Under the pieces are notes generated by a model, which was not told where the DNA came from, did no database searches, and saw nothing but the letters and a program-made list of their open reading frames with translations. DNA of 22,159 bases from Sulfurimonas sp. GTDB lineage: Bacteria > Campylobacterota > Campylobacteria > Campylobacterales > Sulfurimonadaceae. The stretch's first letter is position 1. Each line of letters opens with the position of its first letter. The translations under genes were made by a program, and so were the position numbers. This document shows, piece after piece, positions 6,772 to 14,908 of this stretch. The DNA lies in contig JALUKS010000160.1 in assembly GCA_027056465.1 (NCBI GenBank), positions 1-22,159 on the forward strand, read 5' to 3'.

Positions 6772-9087
6772 TTACACGTCGAGGTGTTTTACATCTTTTG
6801 CGTGTGTCTCTATGTAGTTTCTTCGTGGTTCAACTTCATCACCCATAAAGAGTGTAAAGGCATCTGAGGCTATTTCTGCATCTTCTATAGTTATCTGGAG
6901 AAGAACACGATTTTCAGGAGTCATCGTAGTCTCCCAAAGTTGTTCAGGGTTCATCTCACCTAGACCTTTGTAGCGTTGGATATAAGATCCTTTACGCGCG
7001 TAATCTTTAATGTTCTCAAGAACATCAATAATATCCTCATCAAAAGTAAGTTCCCACTCTTGAATCTTTTTATAGACAAAATTAGCTTCCGTAAAGTGTG
7101 GTGCACAGAAGAGTTCATCGTTGATAAGTAACTCCTCCATACCACCCTTAGTCTGCACAAAAACATGAATCTCGTTTGTCTCTTCGTTTATAGTGTGTGT
7201 TAAGATATTGTTCTCTATACTCGCTAAAAACTCTTGCACTTGTATAAAAAGCTCTTTTGCAGGAAGTGCAATAAGGTCTGGGTTTTCTATAAAGTGACGG
7301 ATTAAGTCCACAAGTGCATAACGGCGTTCTAATGCAGCAAGACTTCCAGCATAATGGTCAACCATCTTGAAGTAAGAAACTAAGTCATTATGACCTAAAG
7401 TTTGCTCCTCTAATGACTCTATACCGTTGTCAATAAGAAAGTCATTCATCTCACGGTCATCTTTAAAGTAAATCTCTTTTTTACCTTTTTTATAACGGTA
7501 AAGTGGAGGCTGTGCAAGGTAAAGATAGCCTTTTTCAACTACATCACGGAAATGTCTAAAGAAGAAAGTAAGGAGTAGCGTTTGGATGTGAGAACCATCG
7601 ACATCAGCATCGGTCATGATGATTATCTTATGGTAACGTAACTTCTCTTCTTTGTACTCTTCGCCGATACCACAACCCATAGCTGTAATCATATTTGTGA
7701 TTTCATCAGACTTAAGTACTCTCTCTAAACGTGCTTTTTCAACATTTAAAATCTTACCTTTGAGTGGAAGTATCGCTTGAAAAACGCGATCACGACCCTG
7801 CTTCGCAGAACCACCCGCAGAGTCCCCTTCCACGAGGTATATTTCGGAGATAGTTGCATCTTTAGATTGACAATCTGCAAGTTTTCCAGGGAGTGTTCCT
7901 ACTGACATATTGTCTTTTCTTCGCGTTAGATCTCTCGCTTTTTTCGCCGCTTCACGACCACGAGCTGCTGCTAGTGCTTTAGAGACGATAGCTTTTGCCT
8001 GAATAGGGTTCTCTTCAAAATATTTAGAGAGTGCTTCACCTGTTGCTTTTTGGATAAGTGGTCTTACATAAGTATTTCCAAGTTTACCCTTTGTTTGCCC
8101 CTCAAACTGAGGTTCTGGGACACGTGCTGAGACTATCGCGATAAGTCCTTCACGAACATCATCGCCAGATATTTTGACATCTTTCTCTTTTGCAGCACCA
8201 TTCTTAGAGTTGTAGTTAGAGATAGCACGAGTGAGTGCAGCACGGAAACCTGCTTCGTGTGTACCACCATTTGGCGTTCTGATGTTGTTTACAAATGAAG
8301 CGAGCTTTTCTTCATAAGAGTCGTTGTACATAAGAGCTATGTCAAACTCAATATCATCTGCTTTGCCTGTGAAGCTATAGACATCAGCAACGACAGATTT
8401 TTTGTTCATATCTCCTACATACTGGGCAATTCCACCCTCGAAGTGATAGACCTCTTTTGTCCCACTGCGTTCATCATTAAACTTGATAGTGATAAATGGA
8501 TTTAAATATGCAAGCTCTTTAAAACGCTTAGAAAGATACTCATACTCAAATGTTACAGTATCAGTAAAGATGGTTGCATCTGCTGCGAACTCTATGGTCG
8601 TACCAGTTTTGCGAGTAGTTCCAGTTACAGCGAGTGGCTTTTGAGGAATACCCTCTTTAAAGTCCTGCTCAAAGATCTCACCCTCACGGAAAATAGTCAT
8701 ATGAAGATCCGAAGAGAGTGCATTTACAACTGAAACACCAACACCATGAAGTCCACCAGAAACTTTGTAAGTATCTTTATCGAACTTACCACCAGCATGA
8801 AGTACAGTAAGAACAACAGTTGCAGCACTCATTCCCTCTGTAGGGTGCATATCAGTCGGAATACCACGACCATTGTCGCTGACCTTACAAGTACCTTTTT
8901 TTGTGAGAGTTACATTAATAGTATCACAGTATCCAGCCATCGCCTCATCTATAGAGTTATCAATAACCTCATAAACTAAGTGATGTAGACCACGATGACT
9001 TGTATCACCGATGTACATACCTGGGCGTTTTCTAACAGCTTCTAATCCCTTAAGGACTTTAATATTACTAGCACCGTAATTTTCCAT
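6772..9087 (-). CDS. gyrB: DNA gyrase subunit B
   Basis: 771 residues, the ATPase and TOPRIM subunit of gyrase, which with GyrA introduces negative supercoils into DNA. GHKL ATPase residues are present: E40 (YEVIDNS) as the general base, N44, D71 in DNGRGIP, and the lid GGLHGVGVSVV (111-121). The TOPRIM domain shows EGDSAGG starting at E420 and DADVD at 493-497 for metal binding. The C-terminus carries the QRYKGLGEMNPEQLW segment that contacts GyrA. The length is close to Helicobacter GyrB and lacks the long insertion of the E. coli protein. GGAG sits about 8 bases before the ATG. It follows dnaN by 56 bases in the dnaA-dnaN-gyrB order. Confidence 0.98.
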   Translation of the reverse strand: MENYGASNIKVLKGLEAVRKRPGMYIGDTSHRGLHHLVYEVIDNSIDEAMAGYCDTINVTLTKKGTCKVSDNGRGIPTDMHPTEGMSAATVVLTVLHAGGKFDKDTYKVSGGLHGVGVSVVNALSSDLHMTIFREGEIFEQDFKEGIPQKPLAVTGTTRKTGTTIEFAADATIFTDTVTFEYEYLSKRFKELAYLNPFITIKFNDERSGTKEVYHFEGGIAQYVGDMNKKSVVADVYSFTGKADDIEFDIALMYNDSYEEKLASFVNNIRTPNGGTHEAGFRAALTRAISNYNSKNGAAKEKDVKISGDDVREGLIAIVSARVPEPQFEGQTKGKLGNTYVRPLIQKATGEALSKYFEENPIQAKAIVSKALAAARGREAAKKARDLTRRKDNMSVGTLPGKLADCQSKDATISEIYLVEGDSAGGSAKQGRDRVFQAILPLKGKILNVEKARLERVLKSDEITNMITAMGCGIGEEYKEEKLRYHKIIIMTDADVDGSHIQTLLLTFFFRHFRDVVEKGYLYLAQPPLYRYKKGKKEIYFKDDREMNDFLIDNGIESLEEQTLGHNDLVSYFKMVDHYAGSLAALERRYALVDLIRHFIENPDLIALPAKELFIQVQEFLASIENNILTHTINEETNEIHVFVQTKGGMEELLINDELFCAPHFTEANFVYKKIQEWELTFDEDIIDVLENIKDYARKGSYIQRYKGLGEMNPEQLWETTMTPENRVLLQITIEDAEIASDAFTLFMGDEVEPRRNYIETHAKDVKHLDV

Positions 9088-9143
9088 TTATAACTCCGTA
9101 AAATTGCATAATTGAACTTATTCTATCTAAATTTTGCTAAAAA

Positions 9144-10211
9144 TTAAATTACAATAGGCATTACTACTGTTTTAAAGTTATTATCACTTATAATAAAAGG
9201 AAGATTACCTTCATTTAGACCTATACTGAATTCAGAGTTATTTATAGAGTTTAAAAAGTCTAGAAGATAGCGAGAGTTAATAGCTAATGAAAAAGGTTCT
9301 GAAAATCCAGTTGCATGGTCTATCTCTGTTTTAGCTTCAATATTATCATCACTTAATGATTCAAACGTAATAGTATCATGTAAAAAAGTAATCTTTACAT
9401 CTGTAGAGATTGTTGTTATCTGTTTGATAGAGTCTATCATAACTGCTTTAGGAAGCAAAAGAGTATTTTTAATCTCTTTAGGAATAATTCTTGAATATTC
9501 AGGAAATTTACCATTTATAAGTTTTGTAAAGAAAGTATATTGTTCTGAGAGAATGATTAGATTTGTATCATCATAGTAAAGTTCAATATTATCAAAGAAA
9601 AGTTTTTGAATTTCAATAATTGCTTTTTTAGGAATGATAATACTAAGTTCACTTTTACTAGTGTTAGCAAGTGTAACAACAGCTAAACGACGAGTATCTG
9701 TAGAAGCAAAGTTTATAAAATCATGTTTTATATCTATAAGAGCACCATTAAGTTCAAATTTTGGGTTATTAGTGTCGATAGCTGGCGTTATCTTTTTTAA
9801 GGACTCTATAAGCATGTGAGACTCTATAGAGATACGTGCTTTACCTTCATAAGATGGAAACTCTGGAAACTCATTATGAGAAAAAGTAGGGAGTTTAAAG
9901 TTTGAGTGACCTTGTGATATATGAAGAGTATCAGCTTTTACTTCTAAGTTAATGTTTCCATCTTTAAGAATACGAATAATATCTAAGAACTTTTTACCAT
10001 TAGCAGTAATACTACCCTCTTTAGTGATTTGAACTTCAGAAGTATTTACCATAAAACCTATTTCATAGTCTGTCGCTTTAAGGGTAAGGGAATTATCTAT
10101 AGCACTTAGATAGACATGAGATGTTATCTGTGAAGTATCTTTTTTTTCTAAAAAAGGTCCAGAGTGGATAAGTATGTTTTCAAGTATTGATTTAGCGATA
10201 GTAATAATCAT
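9144..10211 (-). CDS. dnaN: DNA polymerase III beta subunit (sliding clamp)
   Basis: 355 residues, the ring-shaped processivity clamp that tethers polymerase III and other enzymes to DNA. The sequence divides into the usual three similar domains (about 1-115, 116-235, 236-355). Markers include the N-terminal MIITIAKSILENIL helix, the DTRRLAVV segment in the second domain, and the NGKFPEYSRIIP segment. The end, VVMPIVI, corresponds to the family's conserved MPMRL-like tail that lines the partner-binding pocket. It starts at ATG with AGGGA 6 bases upstream. A TATAAT lies close by in the dnaA-dnaN spacer and overlaps the AT-rich part of the putative origin. Confidence 0.97.
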   Translation of the reverse strand: MIITIAKSILENILIHSGPFLEKKDTSQITSHVYLSAIDNSLTLKATDYEIGFMVNTSEVQITKEGSITANGKKFLDIIRILKDGNINLEVKADTLHISQGHSNFKLPTFSHNEFPEFPSYEGKARISIESHMLIESLKKITPAIDTNNPKFELNGALIDIKHDFINFASTDTRRLAVVTLANTSKSELSIIIPKKAIIEIQKLFFDNIELYYDDTNLIILSEQYTFFTKLINGKFPEYSRIIPKEIKNTLLLPKAVMIDSIKQITTISTDVKITFLHDTITFESLSDDNIEAKTEIDHATGFSEPFSLAINSRYLLDFLNSINNSEFSIGLNEGNLPFIISDNNFKTVVMPIVI

Positions 10212-10220
10212 GTAAATTCC

Positions 10221-10255
10221 CTATATATTATATAATTTTTAGTAAGTAGTAGTAG
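10221..10255. other. Putative DNA-unwinding stretch plus DnaA-trio repeat (oriC, part 2)
   Basis: An entirely AT-rich run (10222-10240) is followed by AAG-TAG-TAG-TAG (10244-10255). Read 3' to 5' this is GAT-GAT-GAT-GAA, which matches the described DnaA-trio consensus 3'-[G/A]A[T/A]-5'. It lies between DnaA-box-like sequences (from 10261) and the AT-rich run, the order expected for strand opening by DnaA. The AT-rich part also contains a minus-strand TATAAT (10227-10232), a likely dnaN -10 placed 15 bases before its ATG. Confidence 0.5.
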
Positions 10256-10260
10256 GTGCA

Positions 10261-10351
10261 TGTGAAAAGGTGAAAACCTCTATCAAAGACCCTAAAACTT
10301 GACTAAAAAGGACGTGATGAGTCTTAAGAACTCTATTCACGTCTATTCACT
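10261..10351. other. Cluster of DnaA-box-like sequences in the dnaA-dnaN spacer
   Basis: Two tandem minus-strand motifs, TGTGAAAAG (10261-10269) and GGTGAAAAC (10269-10277), are spaced 8 bases apart. Two plus-strand motifs, CTATTCACG (10333-10341) and CTATTCACT (10343-10351), are spaced exactly 10 bases apart. The plus-strand pair matches TTATTCACN at 7 of the 8 fixed bases. The minus-strand pair is weaker. None is perfect, so binding is inferred from clustering, phasing and position next to dnaA. Confidence 0.45.
10304..10343 (-). terminator. Intrinsic terminator of dnaA
   Basis: On the minus strand, GACGTGA (10343-10337) pairs with TCACGTC (10317-10311). An inner GAGT/ACTC pair follows, separated by a small asymmetric internal loop, with a ~7-base loop at the tip. 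CTTTTTAG comes straight after. The position, 27 bases past the dnaA stop, suits termination or attenuation before dnaN. One DnaA-box-like CTATTCAC lies inside the stem. Confidence 0.55.
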
Positions 10352-10370
10352 TTTGCAATTATATCTTTTT

Positions 10371-11681
10371 TTAGGAGATATTTGTTATTTTGTTGGTTAA
10401 CTCATCTATTTTTGTCTTAAAATCTTCATCATTTTTGATCAATTCATTGATTTTCTTAATAGTATGACTGATGGCAGTGTGGTCTTTCATGCCAAAGTAC
10501 TGAGCGAGTTGAGGCATAGTATTTTGTGTAAGTTCACGGCAGATATAGATAGCTATTCTTCTTGCGTAGACGATGTTTTTACTACGACCCTTAGAGCGAA
10601 TCTCACTTGGTTTGATATTAAGATCTTTTGCAACAACTTCTGTAATAGTATCCATAGTAAGGTTCTCGTGTTTCTCAGCCATTTGATCTTTAAGTACATT
10701 TTTTGTAAACTCTAAATCTATATCTACATGCATAAGTTGTGAGTAAGCATGGAGTTTAGAAAGAATGCCCTCTATCTCACGAACATTAGAGTCTATAACA
10801 GTGGCGATATAGTTCACTATATCCTTAGAGAGTTGAACCTTATTTATCTCGCATTTTTTCTCTATGATGGCTATTTTTGTCTCAAGCTCAGGAGGCTGAA
10901 TGTCTGCTACAAGCCCATGCTCAAAACGGCTTTGAAGTCGAGCTTCAAGACCTCCTATCTTTTTTGGTGGTTTATCTGCTGTGAGGATTATCTGTTTTCC
11001 AGCACCTTTAAGTGCCTCAAAGGTATGAAAAAATTCCTCTTGGATAGACTCTTTATTTGAAAGAAATTGGACATCATCTATAAGAAGAACATCACATTTA
11101 CGGTACTTCTCTTGAAAACGCTCCATAGTTTTGTTTCTAAGGTGGCGAACGAAGTCATTTAAAAACTGCTCAACAGTAGTGTAGATAACAACTTTACCCT
11201 CATTTTGTAAAACATTTCCAGCTGCTTGCATAAGGTGAGTCTTTCCAAGCCCAACACCACCATAAATAAAGACAGGATTATAAAGTATTCCTGGTTTTTC
11301 ACTGATGCTTTTTACTGCTGAGTAAGCAAATTGGTTTGAACCACCTACCATAAAGTTTGAAAAGGAGTGTGAAGGGTTCAAAAGAGAGTTCCCTTGTTGC
11401 TTCACTTCAACAACTTTCTGTTTTTGTGGTCTATCTACAAGGTTTTTGAGTGTAATTCTCACTGTTACCTTAAAATTACTCTTCACTTCAAAGAGGTGAG
11501 CAATCTTCTCAGTGTATCTATTTTTAATCCAGTTGACTACAAGTGCATTTGGTGCATAAAATATAGCCAGTTCTGGAGTAGACTTTTTCACGTCATAAAC
11601 GAGATGATGAATATAGCGTTTATACTCGCTCTCGCTTATCTCTTCTTTTAAATTTTCTAGTATCTCTTGTCCGATATTCAC
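10371..11681 (-). CDS. dnaA: Chromosomal replication initiator DnaA
   Basis: AAA+ ATPase that binds DnaA boxes at oriC and opens the duplex. I place the start at GTG 11681 (436 residues). The product then begins V-N-I-G-QEILENL, which lines up with the usual N-terminal helix. An in-frame ATG at 11720 would add 13 residues (YYSHYILKIGFN) unlike the family, across a promoter-like region with a perfect DnaA box. In the 436-residue numbering, Walker A GGVGLGKTH is at 141-149, Walker B LLIDDVQFL has D202 and D203, and the DnaA-box-binding helix MKDHTAISH ends near 406. The N-terminal helicase-loading domain and a short linker precede the AAA+ core. It is first in the leftward dnaA-dnaN-gyrB block, and the nearby boxes suggest autoregulation. 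Confidence 0.96.
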   Translation of the reverse strand: MNIGQEILENLKEEISESEYKRYIHHLVYDVKKSTPELAIFYAPNALVVNWIKNRYTEKIAHLFEVKSNFKVTVRITLKNLVDRPQKQKVVEVKQQGNSLLNPSHSFSNFMVGGSNQFAYSAVKSISEKPGILYNPVFIYGGVGLGKTHLMQAAGNVLQNEGKVVIYTTVEQFLNDFVRHLRNKTMERFQEKYRKCDVLLIDDVQFLSNKESIQEEFFHTFEALKGAGKQIILTADKPPKKIGGLEARLQSRFEHGLVADIQPPELETKIAIIEKKCEINKVQLSKDIVNYIATVIDSNVREIEGILSKLHAYSQLMHVDIDLEFTKNVLKDQMAEKHENLTMDTITEVVAKDLNIKPSEIRSKGRSKNIVYARRIAIYICRELTQNTMPQLAQYFGMKDHTAISHTIKKINELIKNDEDFKTKIDELTNKITNIS

Positions 11682-11830
11682 ATTAAAACCTATTTTTAAA
11701 ATATAGTGTGAATAATACACTTTAGTTCCATAAAATAGGGTTAAAAAGCTACATGAATAAAAAGTTATTCACATATTGCAAATATTTGACTTTTTAAAGA
11801 GCTTAAAAAGCAAATATATACTAAAGTGTC
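11674..11830. other. Putative oriC part 1: AT-rich dnaA/permease intergenic region with DnaA boxes
   Basis: Two perfect DnaA boxes (TTATTCACA) occur here, at 11707-11715 on the minus strand and 11765-11773 on the plus strand. There is also an 8/9 match, ATATTCACA, at 11674-11682 overlapping the dnaA GTG start, and a weaker match at 11752-11760 (minus). The rest is AT-rich and holds a palindrome, CAAATATTTG (11779-11788), and a short AT hairpin (11790-11810). Genes on both sides point away from it. Bipartite origins flanking dnaA are known in Campylobacterota. Origin activity here is inferred. Confidence 0.65.
11717..11829. repeat. Paired 10-bp inverted sites ACACTTTAGT / ACTAAAGTGT
   Basis: ACACTTTAGT at 11717-11726 and its exact reverse complement at 11820-11829 face each other across the dnaA/permease intergenic region. 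The right copy overlaps a candidate permease -10 (TATACT, 11817-11822). The left copy is in the dnaA upstream region. This layout suits a regulator acting on both divergent genes, but no factor is identified. Confidence 0.4.
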
Positions 11831-11854
11831 ATTAGAAAATAAGGAAAATAATAT

Positions 11855-13141
11855 ATGAGAACAATTGGTTTATTAGGTGCGATTTCTATAGGTGTTGGTG
11901 GAATGGTTGGTGGAGGGATTTTTGCTGTTTTAGGTGAAGCAGTCTCTTTGGCTCACTCTGCTACTACTTATGCTTTTTTTGTGGCTGGATTGGTAGCACT
12001 GCTTACCTCCTACTCTTATGCAAAACTCTCTGTAAATTATCAGAGTGAGGGGGGAACGGTTACTTTTATAGATAAGGCTTTTGGGCATAATCTCCTCTCA
12101 GGTTCTGCTAACCTTATGCTTTGGCTGAGTTATCTTGTGACGATCTCACTCTATGCTGTGGCGTTTGCTTCGTATGGGGGGACTTTTTTCACTAATAAAA
12201 CGCCACTCCTACACCATATACTTATAAGTATAGCTATTATTTTTCCAGCATTTATAAATCTTGTGAGTGCTTCCTTTGTGAGTAAATCAGAGACTTTTAT
12301 AGTAGTTATTAAAGTTGTTTTATTAGCTGTTATCATTGTGAGTGGTGCTTCTTATGTGGACACGGATAGACTCTCATTAGGAAATGATACTTCTCCACTT
12401 TCTGTAGTAGTTGCAGGGATGATTATCTTTGTTGCTTATGAGGGTTTTGAGCTCATAGCAAACGCAGCTGAGGAGATAAAAGAGCCGAGTAAAAATCTTC
12501 CACGTGCTTTTTATGGCTCTGTGTTGTTTGTTATACTGCTCTACATTCTCATCGCTATCATCAGTGTGGGGACAGTTCCTGAAGCAGAGCTTCTTGAAGC
12601 AAAAGATTATGCTCTTGCCATCGCTGCTAAACCAGCACTTGGACAGATTGGTTTTACTATTGTCGCAGTAGCAGCACTACTTGCAACATTTTCAGCTATA
12701 AACGCGACTATCTATGGGAATGCTAGACTTGGCTATATCATTGCTACAGAGGGTGAACTTCCTAAGTTTCTAGCTCGTGAGAAACGCGAGATTCCTTTTA
12801 TGGGGGTTCTTGTGACACTTGGATTAAGTTTAACACTGGCAAATACTATTGACCTAAACGCCATCGCTATCATAGGAAGTGCAAGTTTTCTACTCATCTT
12901 TTTTATAGTCAATTTGAGTGCTTTTAAATTGAGAAAAACTATTGAAGCCAAAACAGGCATTTTACTTCTTTCTATAACAGCTACATTTTTGGCGTTAGCA
13001 ACATTACTTTATCATACGTATGCATCTAGCCCACAAGCAATAATCATTTTTGTAAGTTTTATAGCAGTCTCCATACTTTTTGAACTCCTCTATGGAACAT
13101 ATATCCGTAAAAATCTCTTTAATCATGGACATATCGAATGA
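11855..13141 (+). CDS. APC-superfamily amino acid permease
   Basis: 428-residue integral membrane protein with about 12 hydrophobic segments spread over its whole length. The first helix carries GAISIGVGGMVGGGIFAVLG, the glycine-rich substrate-binding break typical of amino acid-polyamine-organocation transporters, with the GGxxGxGIF-type pattern. A later helix has AYEGFELIANAAEEIKEP, the conserved F-E-x3-N-x-AEE-x-KxP segment of this family. It probably takes up an amino acid or related amine by proton or cation coupling. The substrate cannot be told. The start is ATG with AAGGAAAA about 8 bases upstream. Its TGA overlaps the ruvC ATG (ATGA at 13138-13141), so the two genes are translationally coupled although functionally unrelated. 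Confidence 0.87.
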   Translation: MRTIGLLGAISIGVGGMVGGGIFAVLGEAVSLAHSATTYAFFVAGLVALLTSYSYAKLSVNYQSEGGTVTFIDKAFGHNLLSGSANLMLWLSYLVTISLYAVAFASYGGTFFTNKTPLLHHILISIAIIFPAFINLVSASFVSKSETFIVVIKVVLLAVIIVSGASYVDTDRLSLGNDTSPLSVVVAGMIIFVAYEGFELIANAAEEIKEPSKNLPRAFYGSVLFVILLYILIAIISVGTVPEAELLEAKDYALAIAAKPALGQIGFTIVAVAALLATFSAINATIYGNARLGYIIATEGELPKFLAREKREIPFMGVLVTLGLSLTLANTIDLNAIAIIGSASFLLIFFIVNLSAFKLRKTIEAKTGILLLSITATFLALATLLYHTYASSPQAIIIFVSFIAVSILFELLYGTYIRKNLFNHGHIE

Positions 13142-13614
13142 ATATCTTAGGAATAGACCCAGGTACTAGAAATATGGGTTATGCCATCATCAAACTAGAA
13201 AATGGCAAAATCTCTTTAGTAGAGGCAGGACTCATAAAGATGAAAGCAGAAAATCTGCAATTTCAGATACCTCAAATGGTAGAGGGAGTTGCTAGAATCT
13301 TTGCTAACCACACCATAGATGAAGTGGCGATGGAAGATATATTTTACGCCCACAACCCAGCAACGACCATCAAACTCGCCCAATTTCGCGGTGCTATCAT
13401 GCTCAAACTTCTTCAAGAATTTGGACAGTTCCACGAATATACTGCCCTTCAGGTCAAAAAAGCCCTCACAGGAAAAGGCAAGGCGAGCAAAGAGCAGGTA
13501 AACTTCATGGTAAAACGCCTCCTTAATATCAAAAAAGAGATAAAACCCCTGGATATTTCAGATGCAATGGCAGTAGCTATTACACACTCTCAGCGTGTTC
13601 GATTAAGAAAATAG
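13138..13614 (+). CDS. ruvC: Holliday junction resolvase RuvC
   Basis: 158-residue endonuclease that cuts Holliday junctions symmetrically, working with RuvAB in recombination and repair. The four catalytic acids are in place: D7 (GIDPGTRNMGYA), E66 (VAMEDIF), and D139 and D142 (LDISDAMAVA). The length and the ALQVKKALTGKGKASKEQV segment are typical. The start is ATG overlapping the permease stop by 4 bases. It is followed by a weak hairpin. Confidence 0.97.
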   Translation: MNILGIDPGTRNMGYAIIKLENGKISLVEAGLIKMKAENLQFQIPQMVEGVARIFANHTIDEVAMEDIFYAHNPATTIKLAQFRGAIMLKLLQEFGQFHEYTALQVKKALTGKGKASKEQVNFMVKRLLNIKKEIKPLDISDAMAVAITHSQRVRLRK

Positions 13615-13634
13615 AGAGGCTATTAGCCTTTCTT
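13615..13634 (+). terminator. Weak hairpin after ruvC
   Basis: AGGCT (13617-13621) pairs with AGCCT (13625-13629) around a 3-base loop, with two more possible pairs outside. The T-rich tail is short. It could be an inefficient terminator before pgi, which has its own TATAAT at 13638-13643. Confidence 0.35.
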
Positions 13635-13681
13635 AGATATAATTAATCATTAAAAATCACAAATAAAATAAAGAGCATAAT

Positions 13682-14884
13682 ATGAACTATAGCGACAACT
13701 ACAACCCAAGTCTCTCCGATACAAAAATCTTTAATGACATCGTCAAAGAAAAAGAGTCTATAGGTTACTATAACCTGTGTAATCAAGATACAACTCCTTT
13801 TAAAGAGTATGCAAAAACTGTCAAGCAGAAGCATGTGGTTGTTATAGGTATCGGGGGAAGTACTCTTGGTACTTATGCTATCTACAAGTTTTTAAAACAC
13901 TCTAAAAAACTAGAGAAGAAACTTCACTTTTTAGAGACTACTGATCCTATTGACATAGAGGCAAAGTTAGATGGGATTGACCTTGAAGATGCTCTTTTTA
14001 TCATTATCTCTAAGTCTGGAACAACTGTTGAGACTATTTCTATTTTCAAGTATATCAACTCACTTGTGAAGATAGACAAAACAAATACTGTCGTAGTTAC
14101 AGAGTTTGACTCCAAGCTTAATGCTTATGCTCAGATTCACCAGATGCAGCGATTTGAGATTCCTAAAGATGTAGGTGGGAGATTTTCTGTATTTTCAGCG
14201 GTTGGTCTGCTTCCTCTTGCGATAGTTGGGATAGATATAGATGATATCTTAGTAGGGGCGAGAAAGATGCATGACTCTTTCTTTTCTAAAGGCACTCTTT
14301 ACTCAACACTCCTTAAAAAAGCTCGTTTCTTTGTGGAGTACAAAAATAAGTTTAATATCAATGTCCTTTTCTCTTACTCCTCGCGTTTAGAGGGCTTTAA
14401 CAAGTGGTATATTCAGCTTTGGGGAGAGTCTTTGGGGAAACTAGACATAAACAACTCACATCAAGGGCTTACACCTATTGGTATAGTAGGTCCCATAGAT
14501 CAGCACTCTTTTTTACAGCTTGTCATTCAGGGTAAACGCGACAAAACACTTACAGTAGTGAAAGTAAAAGACTTTGAAAAACCTCTTAAAATCGCTCCTG
14601 TCACTTTAGAGGGCTTAGAGGAGTTAGACTACCTTAATGACCTAGAGTTCTCAAAGCTCATAAATATGCAAGCAGATGCAACCATAGAGGCGATAAACAA
14701 TGAAAAAGATATTCCTTGTGATGTTATCACTATAGACTCTGTTTGTGAGAGTGCTATTGCTGGTCTTATGTACGAGTACGAACTACTGACATCTGTGTGT
14801 GCGAAGTTTATGTACATAGATGCTTACGATCAACCGGGTGTTGAGAGTGGAAAGATTATACTAAAAAATAAATTTAAAAAATAA
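13682..14884 (+). CDS. pgi: Glucose-6-phosphate isomerase
   Basis: 400-residue enzyme that interconverts glucose 6-phosphate and fructose 6-phosphate in glycolysis and gluconeogenesis. Sugar-phosphate-binding motifs are visible: GIGGSTLGTY (56-65) and SKSGTTVETIS (110-120). Then come GGRFSVFSAVGLLP (165-178) and the active-site residues E249 (QLWGESLGK), H275 (GPIDQHSF) and K391 near the C-terminus (PGVESGKI). At about 400 residues it is shorter than the ~550-residue E. coli form but usual for Campylobacterota. The last six codons and the stop lie within a 13-bp tandem repeat, so the KNKFKK tail varies with repeat copy number. Weak AAAGAG precedes the ATG. Confidence 0.95.
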   Translation: MNYSDNYNPSLSDTKIFNDIVKEKESIGYYNLCNQDTTPFKEYAKTVKQKHVVVIGIGGSTLGTYAIYKFLKHSKKLEKKLHFLETTDPIDIEAKLDGIDLEDALFIIISKSGTTVETISIFKYINSLVKIDKTNTVVVTEFDSKLNAYAQIHQMQRFEIPKDVGGRFSVFSAVGLLPLAIVGIDIDDILVGARKMHDSFFSKGTLYSTLLKKARFFVEYKNKFNINVLFSYSSRLEGFNKWYIQLWGESLGKLDINNSHQGLTPIGIVGPIDQHSFLQLVIQGKRDKTLTVVKVKDFEKPLKIAPVTLEGLEELDYLNDLEFSKLINMQADATIEAINNEKDIPCDVITIDSVCESAIAGLMYEYELLTSVCAKFMYIDAYDQPGVESGKIILKNKFKK

Positions 14885-14897
14885 ATTTAAAAAATAA
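14863..14897. repeat. 13-bp tandem repeat (AAAAAATAAATTT, ~2.7 copies) across the pgi stop
   Basis: Copies lie at 14863-14875 and 14876-14888, with a partial copy at 14889-14897. The unit is not a multiple of three, and every unit carries a TAA. The pgi stop (14882-14884) falls in the second copy, and the repeat ends just before the AAGGA ribosome-binding site of ppnP. Confidence 0.85.
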
Positions 14898-14908
14898 GGA
14901 AGCAAAAA

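Noticed and set aside
10749..11060. 103-residue rightward ORF within dnaA
   Set aside because: Antisense shadow of the conserved AAA+ domain, with no ribosome-binding site or family resemblance.
10371..11720. Full 449-residue dnaA frame starting at ATG 11720
   Set aside because: The extra 13 residues are unlike DnaA N-termini and lie over regulatory-looking sequence; the GTG at 11681 fits better.
14863..14897. Tandem repeat as a CRISPR or mobile-element end
   Set aside because: The units are contiguous without spacers, short, AT-only, and there are no transposase or Cas genes nearby.
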